This document shows positions 18,740 through 28,456 of a DNA stretch of 64,000 nt, piece by piece. Each line of letters starts with the position of its first letter. The stretch's first letter is position 1. The stretch covers positions 7,830 through 71,829 of the forward strand of contig PLME01000014.1 of the NCBI GenBank assembly GCA_003142375.1, written 5' to 3'. Below the pieces are notes generated by a model that saw only the letters and a program-made list of their open reading frames with translations, made no database searches and had not been told where the DNA came from. The translations under genes and the position numbers were made by a program. Source of the stretch: Dehalococcoidia bacterium (lineage in GTDB: Bacteria; Chloroflexota; Dehalococcoidia; GIF9; UBA5629).

Positions 18740-20599
18740 CTAGTCAACACCATATAGCATACGTCCCGCCCTTATTAATAGTTCTTTGCCAATCAAATCA
18801 TCAGCCAATAATGGCAGTTGGATGATTGGCGCACTAAATCTTTGATACATCTCTTCTAAATATTTTAATTGCATGGATTTACGCTGTTTCAAATAGGTGT
18901 TAGTCAGTATGTCGTCGGGCAATATAAGATTGGCAACTATCATGTTCGTCGATATTCCGATGGTTTTAAGGTCTTCCATTGCGCGGCTTGCCTCTTCAAT
19001 GGGCGTGTTCTCGGGATACATAACAAAGCTGAAAGTAGTGCGCTCGGAATCCTGCATCATTTCAATTACTTCCTTGAAACGAGCTTTGGTAACCCTATCC
19101 ATCTCAGTATCATCAGTAGTTGTATATATTTTGATTTCCAGTTGTTTGCTCCATTCTACCGGCAATTTAAGCAGCCGCAAAGTATGCCCCGTAGGTGCAG
19201 TGTCGAACACTATAACCTCGTAGTCCTTGAGACTGGCAAATTCAATAAATTTTTCAAATGTGGCCATTTCCTCCGTGCATGGAGAGTTCAGTTCTTCTTC
19301 TATCGCTGCAACACGCCTCTTATCATATTTCTGACTGACTTCAGCGATTACCTTGGCCTTGTATTCCTTCGCAGCTTGTGGTCCGTCGATACATGCCATC
19401 CACAGATTTCCCTTTTTCCCTACCCGCGCTGGTTTCTCAGAAATAGGCTGACCAAGTATCTGCGCAAGATGAGAAGCCGGATCAGTGGTGAGTAACAATG
19501 TGCGACGGCCCCGCCCGGCTATCCATAAAGCTGTGGCAGCGGCAACTGACGTTTTGCCTACGCCGCCCTTACCGGCAAAGAAGATCGTCCTGCGGTTTCC
19601 ATTATTTGGAATCAACAGTTTTTCGATGGCCGGGGCAATCCGGGCATATTTTTGTATCGAAGATGCCTTTGCAGTTTCACTGATTTCTATCTTATAACCC
19701 GCAAGCTTCACAGGCTCTTCCAACAGCTTCTTTCCTATTGCCTGCAATGATTCCTTGCCGTTAACCTCATTTGCCTCCAGTTCCATCAGCGTGGTTGGTA
19801 GTGCGAGACTTGTTTTAATCTGGCTTAAATACTCCTGTTGTTTATAAAAACGGCGAAGCATGAATGGATTATCGCACGCCTTCTTAGGATAAATACCGTT
19901 TACAACTAGCTGCTGGGATGCAATGCCCAGTTTAGTCAATTCTGAAATAGAGCGCAGCGTTTCATAGATAGCCGTCGCCTCGGGACGCAGTACAAAAATG
20001 AAAGTGGTTTGTTTTGAATCTCGCATGGCAGCAAGTGCACGATCAAACTTTTCTTTCGACTCTGCGAGTGCTGCCGCAGGACCTATACAGGTCTGCCCTG
20101 CGCTGCCGTCCTTAGCAGCGTTTTCTATTACCATGCTCCATTCCCCAGGCAACTCAAGCAAACGCAATGTATGGCCTGTGGGAGCAGTATCGAATATTGC
20201 CACATCATAATCCAAATCCTGCAGAAAATCCGTGAAACGCTCGAAGGCCGCGATTTCAGCAGTGCATGGTGAATTCAACTGTTCCTCCACCACAGCAAGG
20301 CTTTCCTCTGGAATTAGTCCCTTCAAAGGAGCGATTGTTCTTTCTCTGTATTCGGACGTAGCTTTGTCAGGGTCAAGCTCCATGGCAAATAGGTTGCTTA
20401 TCCCTGTTATCGGAACGACATTATATCCAATAGGTTGCTCGAAAACGTCGGCCAGGTTGGAAGCAGGGTCGGTGGTTACGATGAGAGTCTTCTTGCCCGA
20501 AGCCGCATAATGCAATGCGCTCGCCGCTGCCATAGTCGTTTTTCCCACGCCTCCTTTTCCAGAAAAGAAATAAAAATGGGTGTTATGGCGCGCCATCAT
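18740..20599 (-). CDS. arsA: Arsenite-efflux ATPase ArsA, tandem two-domain form
   Basis: Two Walker A motifs (FFSGKGGVGKTTMAAA; FFAGKGGVGKTSVAAA) and two copies of FDTAPTGHTLRLL. Confidence 0.93.
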   Translation of the reverse strand: MMARHNTHFYFFSGKGGVGKTTMAAASALHYAASGKKTLIVTTDPASNLADVFEQPIGYNVVPITGISNLFAMELDPDKATSEYRERTIAPLKGLIPEESLAVVEEQLNSPCTAEIAAFERFTDFLQDLDYDVAIFDTAPTGHTLRLLELPGEWSMVIENAAKDGSAGQTCIGPAAALAESKEKFDRALAAMRDSKQTTFIFVLRPEATAIYETLRSISELTKLGIASQQLVVNGIYPKKACDNPFMLRRFYKQQEYLSQIKTSLALPTTLMELEANEVNGKESLQAIGKKLLEEPVKLAGYKIEISETAKASSIQKYARIAPAIEKLLIPNNGNRRTIFFAGKGGVGKTSVAAATALWIAGRGRRTLLLTTDPASHLAQILGQPISEKPARVGKKGNLWMACIDGPQAAKEYKAKVIAEVSQKYDKRRVAAIEEELNSPCTEEMATFEKFIEFASLKDYEVIVFDTAPTGHTLRLLKLPVEWSKQLEIKIYTTTDDTEMDRVTKARFKEVIEMMQDSERTTFSFVMYPENTPIEEASRAMEDLKTIGISTNMIVANLILPDDILTNTYLKQRKSMQLKYLEEMYQRFSAPIIQLPLLADDLIGKELLIRAGRMLYGVD

Positions 20600-20659
20600 A
20601 GAACCATGTCCTTATTCAAAATAATTTGCGAGAGACATTTCGGATAATTAAAGATAAAT

Positions 20660-21118
20660 TCAACAGCAGCGATTTTGCGTCCCGCCGCCAGAGGCTTTCT
20701 TAAAACTTGGGCCGCAACTGATATCGCAGGAATTCTTTCCAGAGCAACACCCTTCCTCCTCAGCAAGCTCCACTTTGACTACAGGTTTGCTATTGTCGCC
20801 AACCTGTACCAGATCTTTTAGTTCCGCCAGCGAAGGATATGCGCCCACCTTGACCACCTTCCCATCGCAGGTAGTAATTGGCAGCGCTTTGATCTGGTGC
20901 TCTTGAATTAGCTTGACAACCTCCGGGTTTTCCCTGAATCTTTTTGGGTTCCCTGTGATACTATAACGCTCGACCCTGGCACCAGTTTCCTTCAATTTGT
21001 CCAATGCATCCTGCAAGTCAATCAGCGACTTATCCGGGTTGGGGCCGCATACCCCGCTGGAACAGCACATGGCTGACTCGTAAATAATGAAGCTCCTGGT
21101 CATGGCAACTCCTTTCAT
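20660..21118 (-). CDS. arsD: Arsenite metallochaperone/regulator ArsD
   Basis: MCCSSGVCGPNPDKSLIDL N-terminus; Cys-rich C-terminus ending NRCC; adjacent to arsA. Confidence 0.92.
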   Translation of the reverse strand: MKGVAMTRSFIIYESAMCCSSGVCGPNPDKSLIDLQDALDKLKETGARVERYSITGNPKRFRENPEVVKLIQEHQIKALPITTCDGKVVKVGAYPSLAELKDLVQVGDNSKPVVKVELAEEEGCCSGKNSCDISCGPSFKKASGGGTQNRCC

Positions 21119-21150
21119 ATTCTAATTAGTGTCTTTGAACGGCCATTTTT

Positions 21151-21909
21151 CTATGGGCATGTACCCCCACCACTGCAACATGACCCCGATGACTTCTGCC
21201 AGTGAGATATACGGTCTTGCGCTGCTGGGGCAGGCTGGGTTATCTGTATAGTCTCAATGGGCTGTTGCACGGTATAATTGTCGCTAAGATCACCGATGCC
21301 TACGATATATGTCCCTGGCTCGGCCTTGGTCACTTTGAATGCAGAATTGTAGTTGGAACCCGGTGGCATAACAACCTTGTCGGATTGTTCTGTGATCCCG
21401 TTTATCTTTAGCTCGGCAATGTAAGTCCCCTCACTTCCGCCCGTGTTTACAATACGGGCCGTGATAATCACTTCCTCCCCTGGATTTGCCACTTCCATAT
21501 TTATATTCAAATTAGAAACTTCGAAAGCGGCAGGCGCAATTTTTTCCACGGTTACCGTAGAGCTTTTGTCACCTATTCTAATTTCATATGTGCCCGCTGT
21601 ACCCCTGTGCAGTGTGAATTGAATTTCCTTTAATTCCCCCGGCGCAAGTGTTACTTCGGTTCGATCATCAGCTATCCCGTTTACCATCACCGGCACTGTA
21701 TAGGTGGCCTCGCTCCTGCTGGCATTATTTATCGCGGCAGTGACAACGAATTTTTCGTTCTCTATCACCTTATTCGGAGTCACCTCCAGCGATTGAACCC
21801 CAAAGTTATTTGCTGATGCCGGTTCGCAGGCCGGCAATGGCAATAGGAAAGCCAATAAAAACAGACTCATTAAAGCTGCTATTCCTCTTTTCATTTTATT
21901 TACCTCCAT
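21151..21909 (-). CDS. Exported CARDB-like protein with Cys-rich C-terminal tail
   Basis: Signal peptide; two CARDB-like repeats (VTPNKVIENEKFVVTAAINNASRSEATYTVPVMVNG...); ends KSSGSCCSGGGTCP. Confidence 0.75.
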   Translation of the reverse strand: MEVNKMKRGIAALMSLFLLAFLLPLPACEPASANNFGVQSLEVTPNKVIENEKFVVTAAINNASRSEATYTVPVMVNGIADDRTEVTLAPGELKEIQFTLHRGTAGTYEIRIGDKSSTVTVEKIAPAAFEVSNLNINMEVANPGEEVIITARIVNTGGSEGTYIAELKINGITEQSDKVVMPPGSNYNSAFKVTKAEPGTYIVGIGDLSDNYTVQQPIETIQITQPAPAAQDRISHWQKSSGSCCSGGGTCP

Positions 21910-21938
21910 AGTCTCAAATCCATTAAAATCTACGCCGT

Positions 21939-22640
21939 TTAGAGCGTAAATAGGATCCAGACACCGGCCGCAATTAGCAGGACTCCTGAAACTCTCTGGA
22001 TTGGCACAGCCATTTTATGAATAAATCCCGTCAACTTGCCCAGGCCTATGCCGAGAATTGCCGCTACCATGGGCAGACTATAACCAATAGCAAACACTGC
22101 AAGTATCAGGGCACCCCATCCACCCTCTCCCTTCAATGCGGAAACGCCCAGTATAATCGGGAGCAGCGCGGGGCCGCAGCAACCCATGGTATAGGTTATG
22201 CTCACCACACCTACGGCCAGCCCAAAAATTGACGCCCCTAACATTCCAGACGGTAATTTGCCTATAACCGGATTTACAGAGGGTAGTCGGAATGGCAGCA
22301 GATTAAGTGCCACAAAACCGAAGAAAATGGTGAGGATGGCGATAAGTATCTTACCGTACAGACCGAAAGCGCTTCCGACTGTCTGGCTTATAAAGCCGAC
22401 AGCCCATCCTGCCGCGGAGAAAGCGAGAACTGTTCCCAGCATGAAGAAGCCGGCAATTATAAATATATCTCTTTGCTGTTCACTTTCCCGCGAACCAGCA
22501 TATCCAATAACCGCGGCTATCAGGGGCGCCGAACAACCAATACAAGCGAAGGATGTTACAAGGCCTAATAATAGCCCCGCTGGCAATACGAGCAAGCCAA
22601 ATTCCGGCGCGCTGAATATTTGGTTTATCCATTCCTGCAT
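21939..22640 (-). CDS. CcdA/DsbD-like thiol-disulfide membrane protein
   Basis: Multi-TM; FACIGCSAPLIAAVIG and YTMGCCGPALLPIILG. Confidence 0.8.
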   Translation of the reverse strand: MQEWINQIFSAPEFGLLVLPAGLLLGLVTSFACIGCSAPLIAAVIGYAGSRESEQQRDIFIIAGFFMLGTVLAFSAAGWAVGFISQTVGSAFGLYGKILIAILTIFFGFVALNLLPFRLPSVNPVIGKLPSGMLGASIFGLAVGVVSITYTMGCCGPALLPIILGVSALKGEGGWGALILAVFAIGYSLPMVAAILGIGLGKLTGFIHKMAVPIQRVSGVLLIAAGVWILFTL

Positions 22641-22658
22641 TTTATTTTTGCTCCAGTA

Positions 22659-23258
22659 TTATTGCCCGCAGCACCCTGAACCTGGAACACAAGTTTTTTG
22701 CAGGCTAAGATACGCTTGAAGAAGCTTCCTATCAGTAATGTCACCTTTGACTATTGCCCCCTGGCCCGTGGCTGCAATTACCAGGACTGACGGAAGTGGC
22801 TGTATGGCAAGGCGGTCCATAGTAGCCTGGAATTCAGGATCAGTGGAACTCAGGGTCATTGTATCGACAGCGCCGCCGTTCTGCTTTATTTGTTCCAAAG
22901 CAGTTTTGACCGCCTGGTCTGCTTTTGCCGTAGCATCATCATTGCCCGGAAATAATACAAAGATGAAATCATAAGTTGCGAATTTTGAGTTCAGGTTTTT
23001 CACCCAGTTTAGCTCGCCTACCCCGTCTGAGGCCGGAGTATTAACGGCCGCTGTAGACGGCGCAGGGTTGCTGGTCGAGGCCGGCGCACTAACGGCCGCT
23101 GTAGATGGTGAAGAGTTGCTGGTCGAGGCCGGCACCTTAGCCGCCGCAGAACTGGCTGATGTGCGCGTCATCAAAGTGTACGTTACAGCCCCGGCAATCA
23201 TTAAAACAGCAAGCACACAAAGCGCTATTTTCCACCACTGCATGTTTTTATTGGTCAT
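22659..23258 (-). CDS. Membrane-anchored thioredoxin-like protein with repeat linker and CC tail
   Basis: N-terminal TM, PASTSNxxPSTAAV repeats, thioredoxin-like body (FATYDFIFVLFPG...IQPLPSVLVIA), ends CVPGSGCCGQ. Confidence 0.6.
   Translation of the reverse strand: MTNKNMQWWKIALCVLAVLMIAGAVTYTLMTRTSASSAAAKVPASTSNSSPSTAAVSAPASTSNPAPSTAAVNTPASDGVGELNWVKNLNSKFATYDFIFVLFPGNDDATAKADQAVKTALEQIKQNGGAVDTMTLSSTDPEFQATMDRLAIQPLPSVLVIAATGQGAIVKGDITDRKLLQAYLSLQKTCVPGSGCCGQ
23029..23128. repeat. 48-bp tandem repeat (about 2.2 copies) encoding PASTSN(S/P)xPSTAAVxx
   Basis: Duplicated GGTCGAGGCCGGCxC..TAACGGCCGCTGTAGAxGG units. Confidence 0.8.
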
Positions 23259-23313
23259 TTCTGCTCCTTTTGTATAAATTTCGAAACACTTCGAATATCA
23301 GATATAAAATTTT

Positions 23314-23643
23314 TTAAACCGGTTCGGCCAATTTGAAAAATTCCAGTAGTAAATCAATCACTGAAAGGTCAACCGAGCATTCTGTGCGTTGCCCGTGCCT
23401 TTTTATTTTGACCAGACCGGAGCGGTTCAACTCCTTGATATGATGTGATACGGTTGAACCCGCAATCCCCAGGTCTTTGCCCAGTGTACCCACGCACTCA
23501 CATATCTGGCCGTCTGAGCCGCATGGACTGGCTTCTATGCAACAACTGGCCAGACGCATAAAAATCTTCACCCGATATGGATTCGACAACGCCTTAAAAA
23601 TATCAGCATATCGCTGCGCATCATCATTTCGATATCTCGACAT
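23314..23643 (-). CDS. arsR: ArsR-family transcriptional repressor (1)
   Basis: wHTH: KALSNPYRVKIFMRLASCC...GIAGSTVSHHIKELNRSGLVKIKRHGQRTECSVD. Confidence 0.9.
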   Translation of the reverse strand: MSRYRNDDAQRYADIFKALSNPYRVKIFMRLASCCIEASPCGSDGQICECVGTLGKDLGIAGSTVSHHIKELNRSGLVKIKRHGQRTECSVDLSVIDLLLEFFKLAEPV

Positions 23644-23694
23644 GTTTCTACTATAGACCTACCTATTTATTTTTGTCAAGACCTGTAAGTCTAA

Positions 23695-24804
23695 TTAAAG
23701 ACGGTTTATAGTCTCACGATCGAAATATTTGCGCTTGAAATACAAAGACACATTGACCAGGCCTATCAGCACCGGCACTTCGACCAGCGGGCCAATCACC
23801 GCGGCAAAAGCCTGCCCCGACCCTATCCCAAATACCGCAACTGCAACAGCTATAGCAAGTTCAAAATTGTTGCTGGCAGCGGTGAAGGCAATGGTGGCCG
23901 TCTTCGGATATCCGGCGCCGATCTTCTTGCCCATGTAAAAAGAGACCAGGAACATCACCACGAAATATATAAGCAGAGGAACAGCGATGCGCACAACATC
24001 CAGCGGCAATTGAACAATAATCTGGCCCTTGAGCGAGAACATCACCAGGATGGTGAAAAGCAGCGCCACCAGTGTAATAGGGCTTATCTTCGGTATGAAC
24101 TTGGTATCATACCACTGCCGGCCCCGGGTCTTCAGCAACACAAACCTGGTTAGCATTCCGCCGAAAAACGGTATACCCAGATAGATCAAAACGCTCTGCG
24201 CTATCTGCCAGATGGTTATATTCACGGCAACTCCCTTCAGTCCGAACCATCCCGGCAGTATTGTGATAAAAATATAGGCGTAAATGGAGTAAAACAGTAT
24301 CTGGAAAATAGAATTGAAAGCCACCAAACCGGCTGCATATTCGTTATCGCCCCTGCAAAGCTCGTTCCAGACGATCACCATGGCTATGCAGCGCGCCAGC
24401 CCTATCATTATAAGTCCGACCATATAATCAGGAAATCCGTTCAGAAACAGGATGGCCAGCAGGAACATCAATATGGGCCCGATGATCCAGTTTTGCACCA
24501 GCGAAAGACCGAGGATTTTCCAGTCTCGAAAAACCAACGGCAATCCCTCGTATTTGACCTTGGCCAGAGGGGGATACATCATCAGGATAAGACCCACTGC
24601 AATTGGGATCGATGTAGTACCCACTTGGAACACGGAGATAAAATCTGCGACTCGTGGTATAAAATAGCCCAGGCCCACCCCGATGGCCATAGCCAGGAAA
24701 ATCCAAAGCGTCAGGAAACGGTCAAGCACCGACAATTTTAAGGTGCTTTGCTCTGCCGTACAGGATACTCCATTCTCCTTCATATCCATTTGAACCTTCT
24801 TCAT
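23695..24804 (-). CDS. acr3: Arsenite efflux pump ACR3
   Basis: Multi-[71 protein letters not shown]. Confidence 0.94.
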   Translation of the reverse strand: MKKVQMDMKENGVSCTAEQSTLKLSVLDRFLTLWIFLAMAIGVGLGYFIPRVADFISVFQVGTTSIPIAVGLILMMYPPLAKVKYEGLPLVFRDWKILGLSLVQNWIIGPILMFLLAILFLNGFPDYMVGLIMIGLARCIAMVIVWNELCRGDNEYAAGLVAFNSIFQILFYSIYAYIFITILPGWFGLKGVAVNITIWQIAQSVLIYLGIPFFGGMLTRFVLLKTRGRQWYDTKFIPKISPITLVALLFTILVMFSLKGQIIVQLPLDVVRIAVPLLIYFVVMFLVSFYMGKKIGAGYPKTATIAFTAASNNFELAIAVAVAVFGIGSGQAFAAVIGPLVEVPVLIGLVNVSLYFKRKYFDRETINRL

Positions 24805-25193
24805 GAAATTTCTTCCACCATCTTGCTTACCCTGGACTTAATCTCATCCCTGATCTTTCTCACTTCTTCTTTGGACTTGCCCTTCGGATCAGGTAATCCC
24901 CAGTCCTCTGTATCCACCAGGGTGGCGGGGCAGACGCCCTCCGTACTGCACCCCATAGTGATTACCCTTTTGGCATCTTTCAGCATCTCGGCAGTCAGCT
25001 GCCTGGGTTTATTGCCGCTTATATCGATATCCAATTCCTTCATAACTTCAATGACCACCGGGTCTACCCGGTCGGACGGCATGGTCCCGGCGGAAAAAGC
25101 AAGGGCTTTACCTTTAGACATGTGATTGAAAAATGCCTCTGCCATCTGGCTTCGGCCCGAGTTCCCGACACATACAAAGAGAATTTTGTTCAT
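24801..25193 (-). CDS. arsC: Arsenate reductase, low-MW phosphatase type
   Basis: [35 protein letters not shown]; Met at 25193 fits better than the longer ORF start. Confidence 0.93.
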   Translation of the reverse strand: MNKILFVCVGNSGRSQMAEAFFNHMSKGKALAFSAGTMPSDRVDPVVIEVMKELDIDISGNKPRQLTAEMLKDAKRVITMGCSTEGVCPATLVDTEDWGLPDPKGKSKEEVRKIRDEIKSRVSKMVEEIS

Positions 25194-25207
25194 GCAGCAG
25201 ACAGCCC

Positions 25208-25915
25208 TTAATAAAGCTTCAACCAGAGCCCAATATAAACCAGGCCGATTACGATGAAAAGTGCGGCCATTGCGACCCGGATATATTTTTCTGCCCTGCT
25301 GATGGCATTGATCCATTTAGCCGCACCCGCAATACCCAGCGACAGGAGAGTGCCGAAGAGTAGTACGGGGAGGCCGGTGCCAAGGGCAAACACAGCAGGC
25401 AAACCAACACCGCCTGTTGTCTTCAGTGCCATAGGGATAAGCACCATAAAAAAAAGCACTGCGCTGTAAGGGCAAAATGCCAGCGCCAGTATAAGGCCCA
25501 GGGGCAGTGCCCCCAGCACGCCCATGTCTGCAAATTTGCCGGCAGCGTTGGCCAGCCGGGAATCGTGCTCGCCCAGGTCAATCCTGTCCAGAAACAGCAT
25601 GATAACGCCGACCAAGATCAAAAATGGGCCGATTACCAGCTCACCGATCTGTTGTAAAAAATTGGCGATGGCCGGTATGCTTAGTCCCGCATAGATTATC
25701 AGGGTCCCCAGCAAGCTATAGGTTATCATCCTGCCCAGCGTATAGAGCGCACTGCTGGTAAATGCATACTTGCGGTCGGAGATCTTGCGGCTGATGTAAG
25801 CCAGCGCCGCCAGGTTGGTAGCCAGTGTGCAGGGCCCCAGGCAGGCCATAATACCGAGCAGAAAAGCCGACACGGCCGGTATATTCAGACTACCTGCCAA
25901 TCCCTGCAAATCCAT
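25208..25915 (-). CDS. CcdA-family thiol-disulfide membrane protein (second copy)
   Basis: LLGIMACLGPCTLATNLAALAYISRKI; AFCPYSAVLFFMVLIP. Confidence 0.85.
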   Translation of the reverse strand: MDLQGLAGSLNIPAVSAFLLGIMACLGPCTLATNLAALAYISRKISDRKYAFTSSALYTLGRMITYSLLGTLIIYAGLSIPAIANFLQQIGELVIGPFLILVGVIMLFLDRIDLGEHDSRLANAAGKFADMGVLGALPLGLILALAFCPYSAVLFFMVLIPMALKTTGGVGLPAVFALGTGLPVLLFGTLLSLGIAGAAKWINAISRAEKYIRVAMAALFIVIGLVYIGLWLKLY

Positions 25916-26448
25916 TAAGTGCTCTTGCCTTCCAGAATATCCGTCAATTTGAGCCTGATATAGCTAATAAGTTTATCCTTGTCCTGGTCGCCGGTCATCA
26001 ACCAGATATCGTCCAGGGTGTAAGTTTTTTCTATGCTGCCGCGTCTTTCGGTAACCCATAGGGCAAAAACAAGCGTGTCATATTTCTTGACCAGTTCAAA
26101 ATTGGCAGGGTCATCGGAGACAATCATGGTAAGTTTAAGTTTACCATTGGCCTGCTCATCCTTGAAATATGTGTCGACGACATATTTTATACTATCGCCC
26201 ACAAGGGCCATACAGTGGCAGGGCGCCTTTGTATGGAAATAAACCAGCTCTACTTTATCGGGCTTGACTGGTAGAGGAGCTATGGTCAGGCTGACCGAAG
26301 TAGAATTGTCGACTAGCATCGTTGTAGTATCTGTGACCGGGATACCATTCTGGACCGCCGGGGCTGTCTGCGGAGCGCTGCAACCCACTACAGGCAGGAC
26401 AGTTGCTGTAAGCGCAAGTAGAATAGTAATAAACCAGAATATCCTCAT
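25915..26448 (-). CDS. Lipoprotein, thioredoxin-fold-like
   Basis: Lipobox VVGCSAPQ; VELVYFHTKAPCHCMALVGDSIKYVVDTYFKDE. Confidence 0.65.
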   Translation of the reverse strand: MRIFWFITILLALTATVLPVVGCSAPQTAPAVQNGIPVTDTTTMLVDNSTSVSLTIAPLPVKPDKVELVYFHTKAPCHCMALVGDSIKYVVDTYFKDEQANGKLKLTMIVSDDPANFELVKKYDTLVFALWVTERRGSIEKTYTLDDIWLMTGDQDKDKLISYIRLKLTDILEGKST

Positions 26449-26450
26449 AT

Positions 26451-26705
26451 CTATACTTCCTTTCGTTGCAAAGCCGAATTAATAAGCTTTTTAAGTGCCT
26501 CTTTATTCGGCACCGATCCTGAACTGACCACCTTTTCATCGATCACCAGACCTGGAGTCATCAATATCGAATATTGCATTATCTGCTTCATATCATTAAC
26601 TTCCTCTACCACTGCATCCACCTTCAAATCAGCCACCGCTTCTTTCACATTTTTCAGCAGGCTGTGGCATTTGGCACAGCCCGTCCCCAGAACTTTGATA
26701 TGCAT
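26451..26705 (-). CDS. Small redox-active disulfide (thioredoxin-like) protein
   Basis: MHIKVLGTGCAKCHSLLKNVKEAV...YSILMTPGLVIDEKVVSSG. Confidence 0.9.
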   Translation of the reverse strand: MHIKVLGTGCAKCHSLLKNVKEAVADLKVDAVVEEVNDMKQIMQYSILMTPGLVIDEKVVSSGSVPNKEALKKLINSALQRKEV

Positions 26706-26753
26706 TCAAGCCTCCTTGTATTGCTTTTTATGCTTACGCTCAGTCAATAAATC

Positions 26754-27107
26754 CTATGTCTGCCGGGCGCATTCCGGCAGTATACGCTCAGCGCTTGCCA
26801 GTTTCTGCAGGTCATCCTGACCGATTTTACTCTGCTCCATCCCCTTGCGGACCGATCTCACGATCTCGACCGTATTTGCATCGATGCCGTCCCAATCGAT
26901 CGAGTAAAGTGCAAACAAGCCCTGCCTTCTCATCTTAAGCAGTCCGGCGTTATACATGGCCGAAAGATGATGTGAAACGCGCGGCTGCGACATGTCCAGC
27001 ACCTGTATGATCTCGCAAACGCAGCACTCCCGCCCAAATAACATGTTGAGTATCCTGAGCCTCGTCTCATCAGACAGTGACTTTAAAATTCCGACCAGAT
27101 TACGCAT
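26754..27107 (-). CDS. ArsR-family repressor (2)
   Basis: LKSLSDETRLRILNMLFGRECCVCEIIQVLDMSQPRVSHHLSAMYNAGLLKMRRQG; Met at 27107 preceded by AAAGGA. Confidence 0.9.
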   Translation of the reverse strand: MRNLVGILKSLSDETRLRILNMLFGRECCVCEIIQVLDMSQPRVSHHLSAMYNAGLLKMRRQGLFALYSIDWDGIDANTVEIVRSVRKGMEQSKIGQDDLQKLASAERILPECARQT

Positions 27108-27135
27108 TTTTCCTTTAAACCTTTGACTAACATAC

Positions 27136-27163
27136 AACTATATAATAATATGTTTATATAGTT
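27136..27163. promoter_or_regulatory. AACTATATAA-N8-TTATATAGTT operator in the divergent arsR2/permease gap
   Basis: Perfect 10-bp inverted repeat between divergent genes. Confidence 0.6.
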
Positions 27164-27183
27164 ATATAAAAAATATAGCTGAA

Positions 27184-28329
27184 ATGGTTTATGCTGTCAA
27201 TATGCGGCAGCACCCGGAATACAAAATGACAGAACAAGTACAACTAAGTAACGTTAAGGCCTGCAGTTGCGAGGCAGAGACCACTGCATCAAAGCAGGAA
27301 GGGAAGCCCGCCGGCAGGTCGAGGCTATATATTTTGTTAGGCGTTGGACTGGCCCTGTGGGCACTTTTGTACTGGGCGCTGCAGCCGACGGCGGACTTCC
27401 TTACTTACGATCTCTTGAAGCTCCAGGCATCGAGTCATCTGGGCACCAGTGTAAATTTTTTTCTCTATGATGCGCCCAAGGTCATCCTGCTCCTGGTCCT
27501 TATTATCTTCGCAGTTGGCATCATCAGGTCTTTCTTTTCCGCCGAACGCACACGTCAGATACTTGCCGGGAAACGCGAGTTCGCGGGCAACATCCTTGCA
27601 GGCGGGCTTGGGATTGTGACACCCTTCTGCTCCTGCTCGGCAGTGCCTCTTTTTATAGGCTTTGTGGAGACAGGTATTCCATTAGGCGTAACCCTTTCCT
27701 TTTTAATCGCCTCACCCATGGTCAACGAGGTTGCGCTGGTAATGCTCTACGGCATGTTCGGCTGGCAGGTGGCACTGATTTACCTGGTCACCGGTCTGGC
27801 TATAGCCATTGTGGCCGGATGGGTGATAGGCAGGCTGAAAATGGAGCGCTACATCGAGAGCTGGGTATTCGATATTAAGATGTCGGATGCCAATGCCCCT
27901 AGTACGAACATGTCTTTTGAAGAACGCCTTCGCTATGGCCTGAACGCCGTGCGTGAAATTGTGAGCAAGGTCTGGCCATATGTGCTGGCCGGCATAGCAG
28001 TGGGCGCCTTCATCCACGGCTACGTGCCGGAAGGTTTGCTGGCTTCCTTCATGGGCAAAGGCGCCTGGTGGAGCGTGCCCGCAGCCGTACTGATCGGCAT
28101 TCCCATGTACTCCAACGCCGCTGGCATTATCCCGGTGGTGCAGGCCCTGATGGAGAAGGGAGCGGCGCTCGGCACTGCATTGGCCTTTATGATGGCCGTA
28201 GTCGGCCTGTCCCTGCCGGAGACCATCATATTGCGCAAGGTCCTAAAGTGGCAGCTGATAGGCGTTTTTGTCAGCGTTGTGGCAGCGGGCATTATCCTGA
28301 TAGGCTATCTGTTCAACACCTTCATGTAA
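27184..28329 (+). CDS. UPF0718/ArsP-like permease
   Basis: GLGIVTPFCSCSAVPLFIGFVETGIPLGVTLSFLIASPMVNEVALVMLYGMFGW; GIPMYSNAAGIIPVVQALMEKGAALGTALAFMMAVVGLSLPE. Confidence 0.9.
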   Translation: MVYAVNMRQHPEYKMTEQVQLSNVKACSCEAETTASKQEGKPAGRSRLYILLGVGLALWALLYWALQPTADFLTYDLLKLQASSHLGTSVNFFLYDAPKVILLLVLIIFAVGIIRSFFSAERTRQILAGKREFAGNILAGGLGIVTPFCSCSAVPLFIGFVETGIPLGVTLSFLIASPMVNEVALVMLYGMFGWQVALIYLVTGLAIAIVAGWVIGRLKMERYIESWVFDIKMSDANAPSTNMSFEERLRYGLNAVREIVSKVWPYVLAGIAVGAFIHGYVPEGLLASFMGKGAWWSVPAAVLIGIPMYSNAAGIIPVVQALMEKGAALGTALAFMMAVVGLSLPETIILRKVLKWQLIGVFVSVVAAGIILIGYLFNTFM

Positions 28330-28427
28330 ATACGGCCCAGGTCGCAGTTTTCAGCATTCCGGAACGCCAAATATGAATCTTTGACATCAGCTCTTATTAT
28401 CTGTTATAATTATATATAACAGTTCGG

Positions 28428-28456
28428 AAAACCTCCCGTGACGGAGGTTTTTTTTA
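28428..28456 (+). terminator. Rho-independent terminator
   Basis: AAAACCTCC-CGTGAC-GGAGGTTTT with eight Ts in total. Confidence 0.85.

Noticed and set aside
23029-23128. 48-bp tandem repeat as a CRISPR-like array
   Set aside because: In-frame coding minisatellite, about two copies with no spacers.
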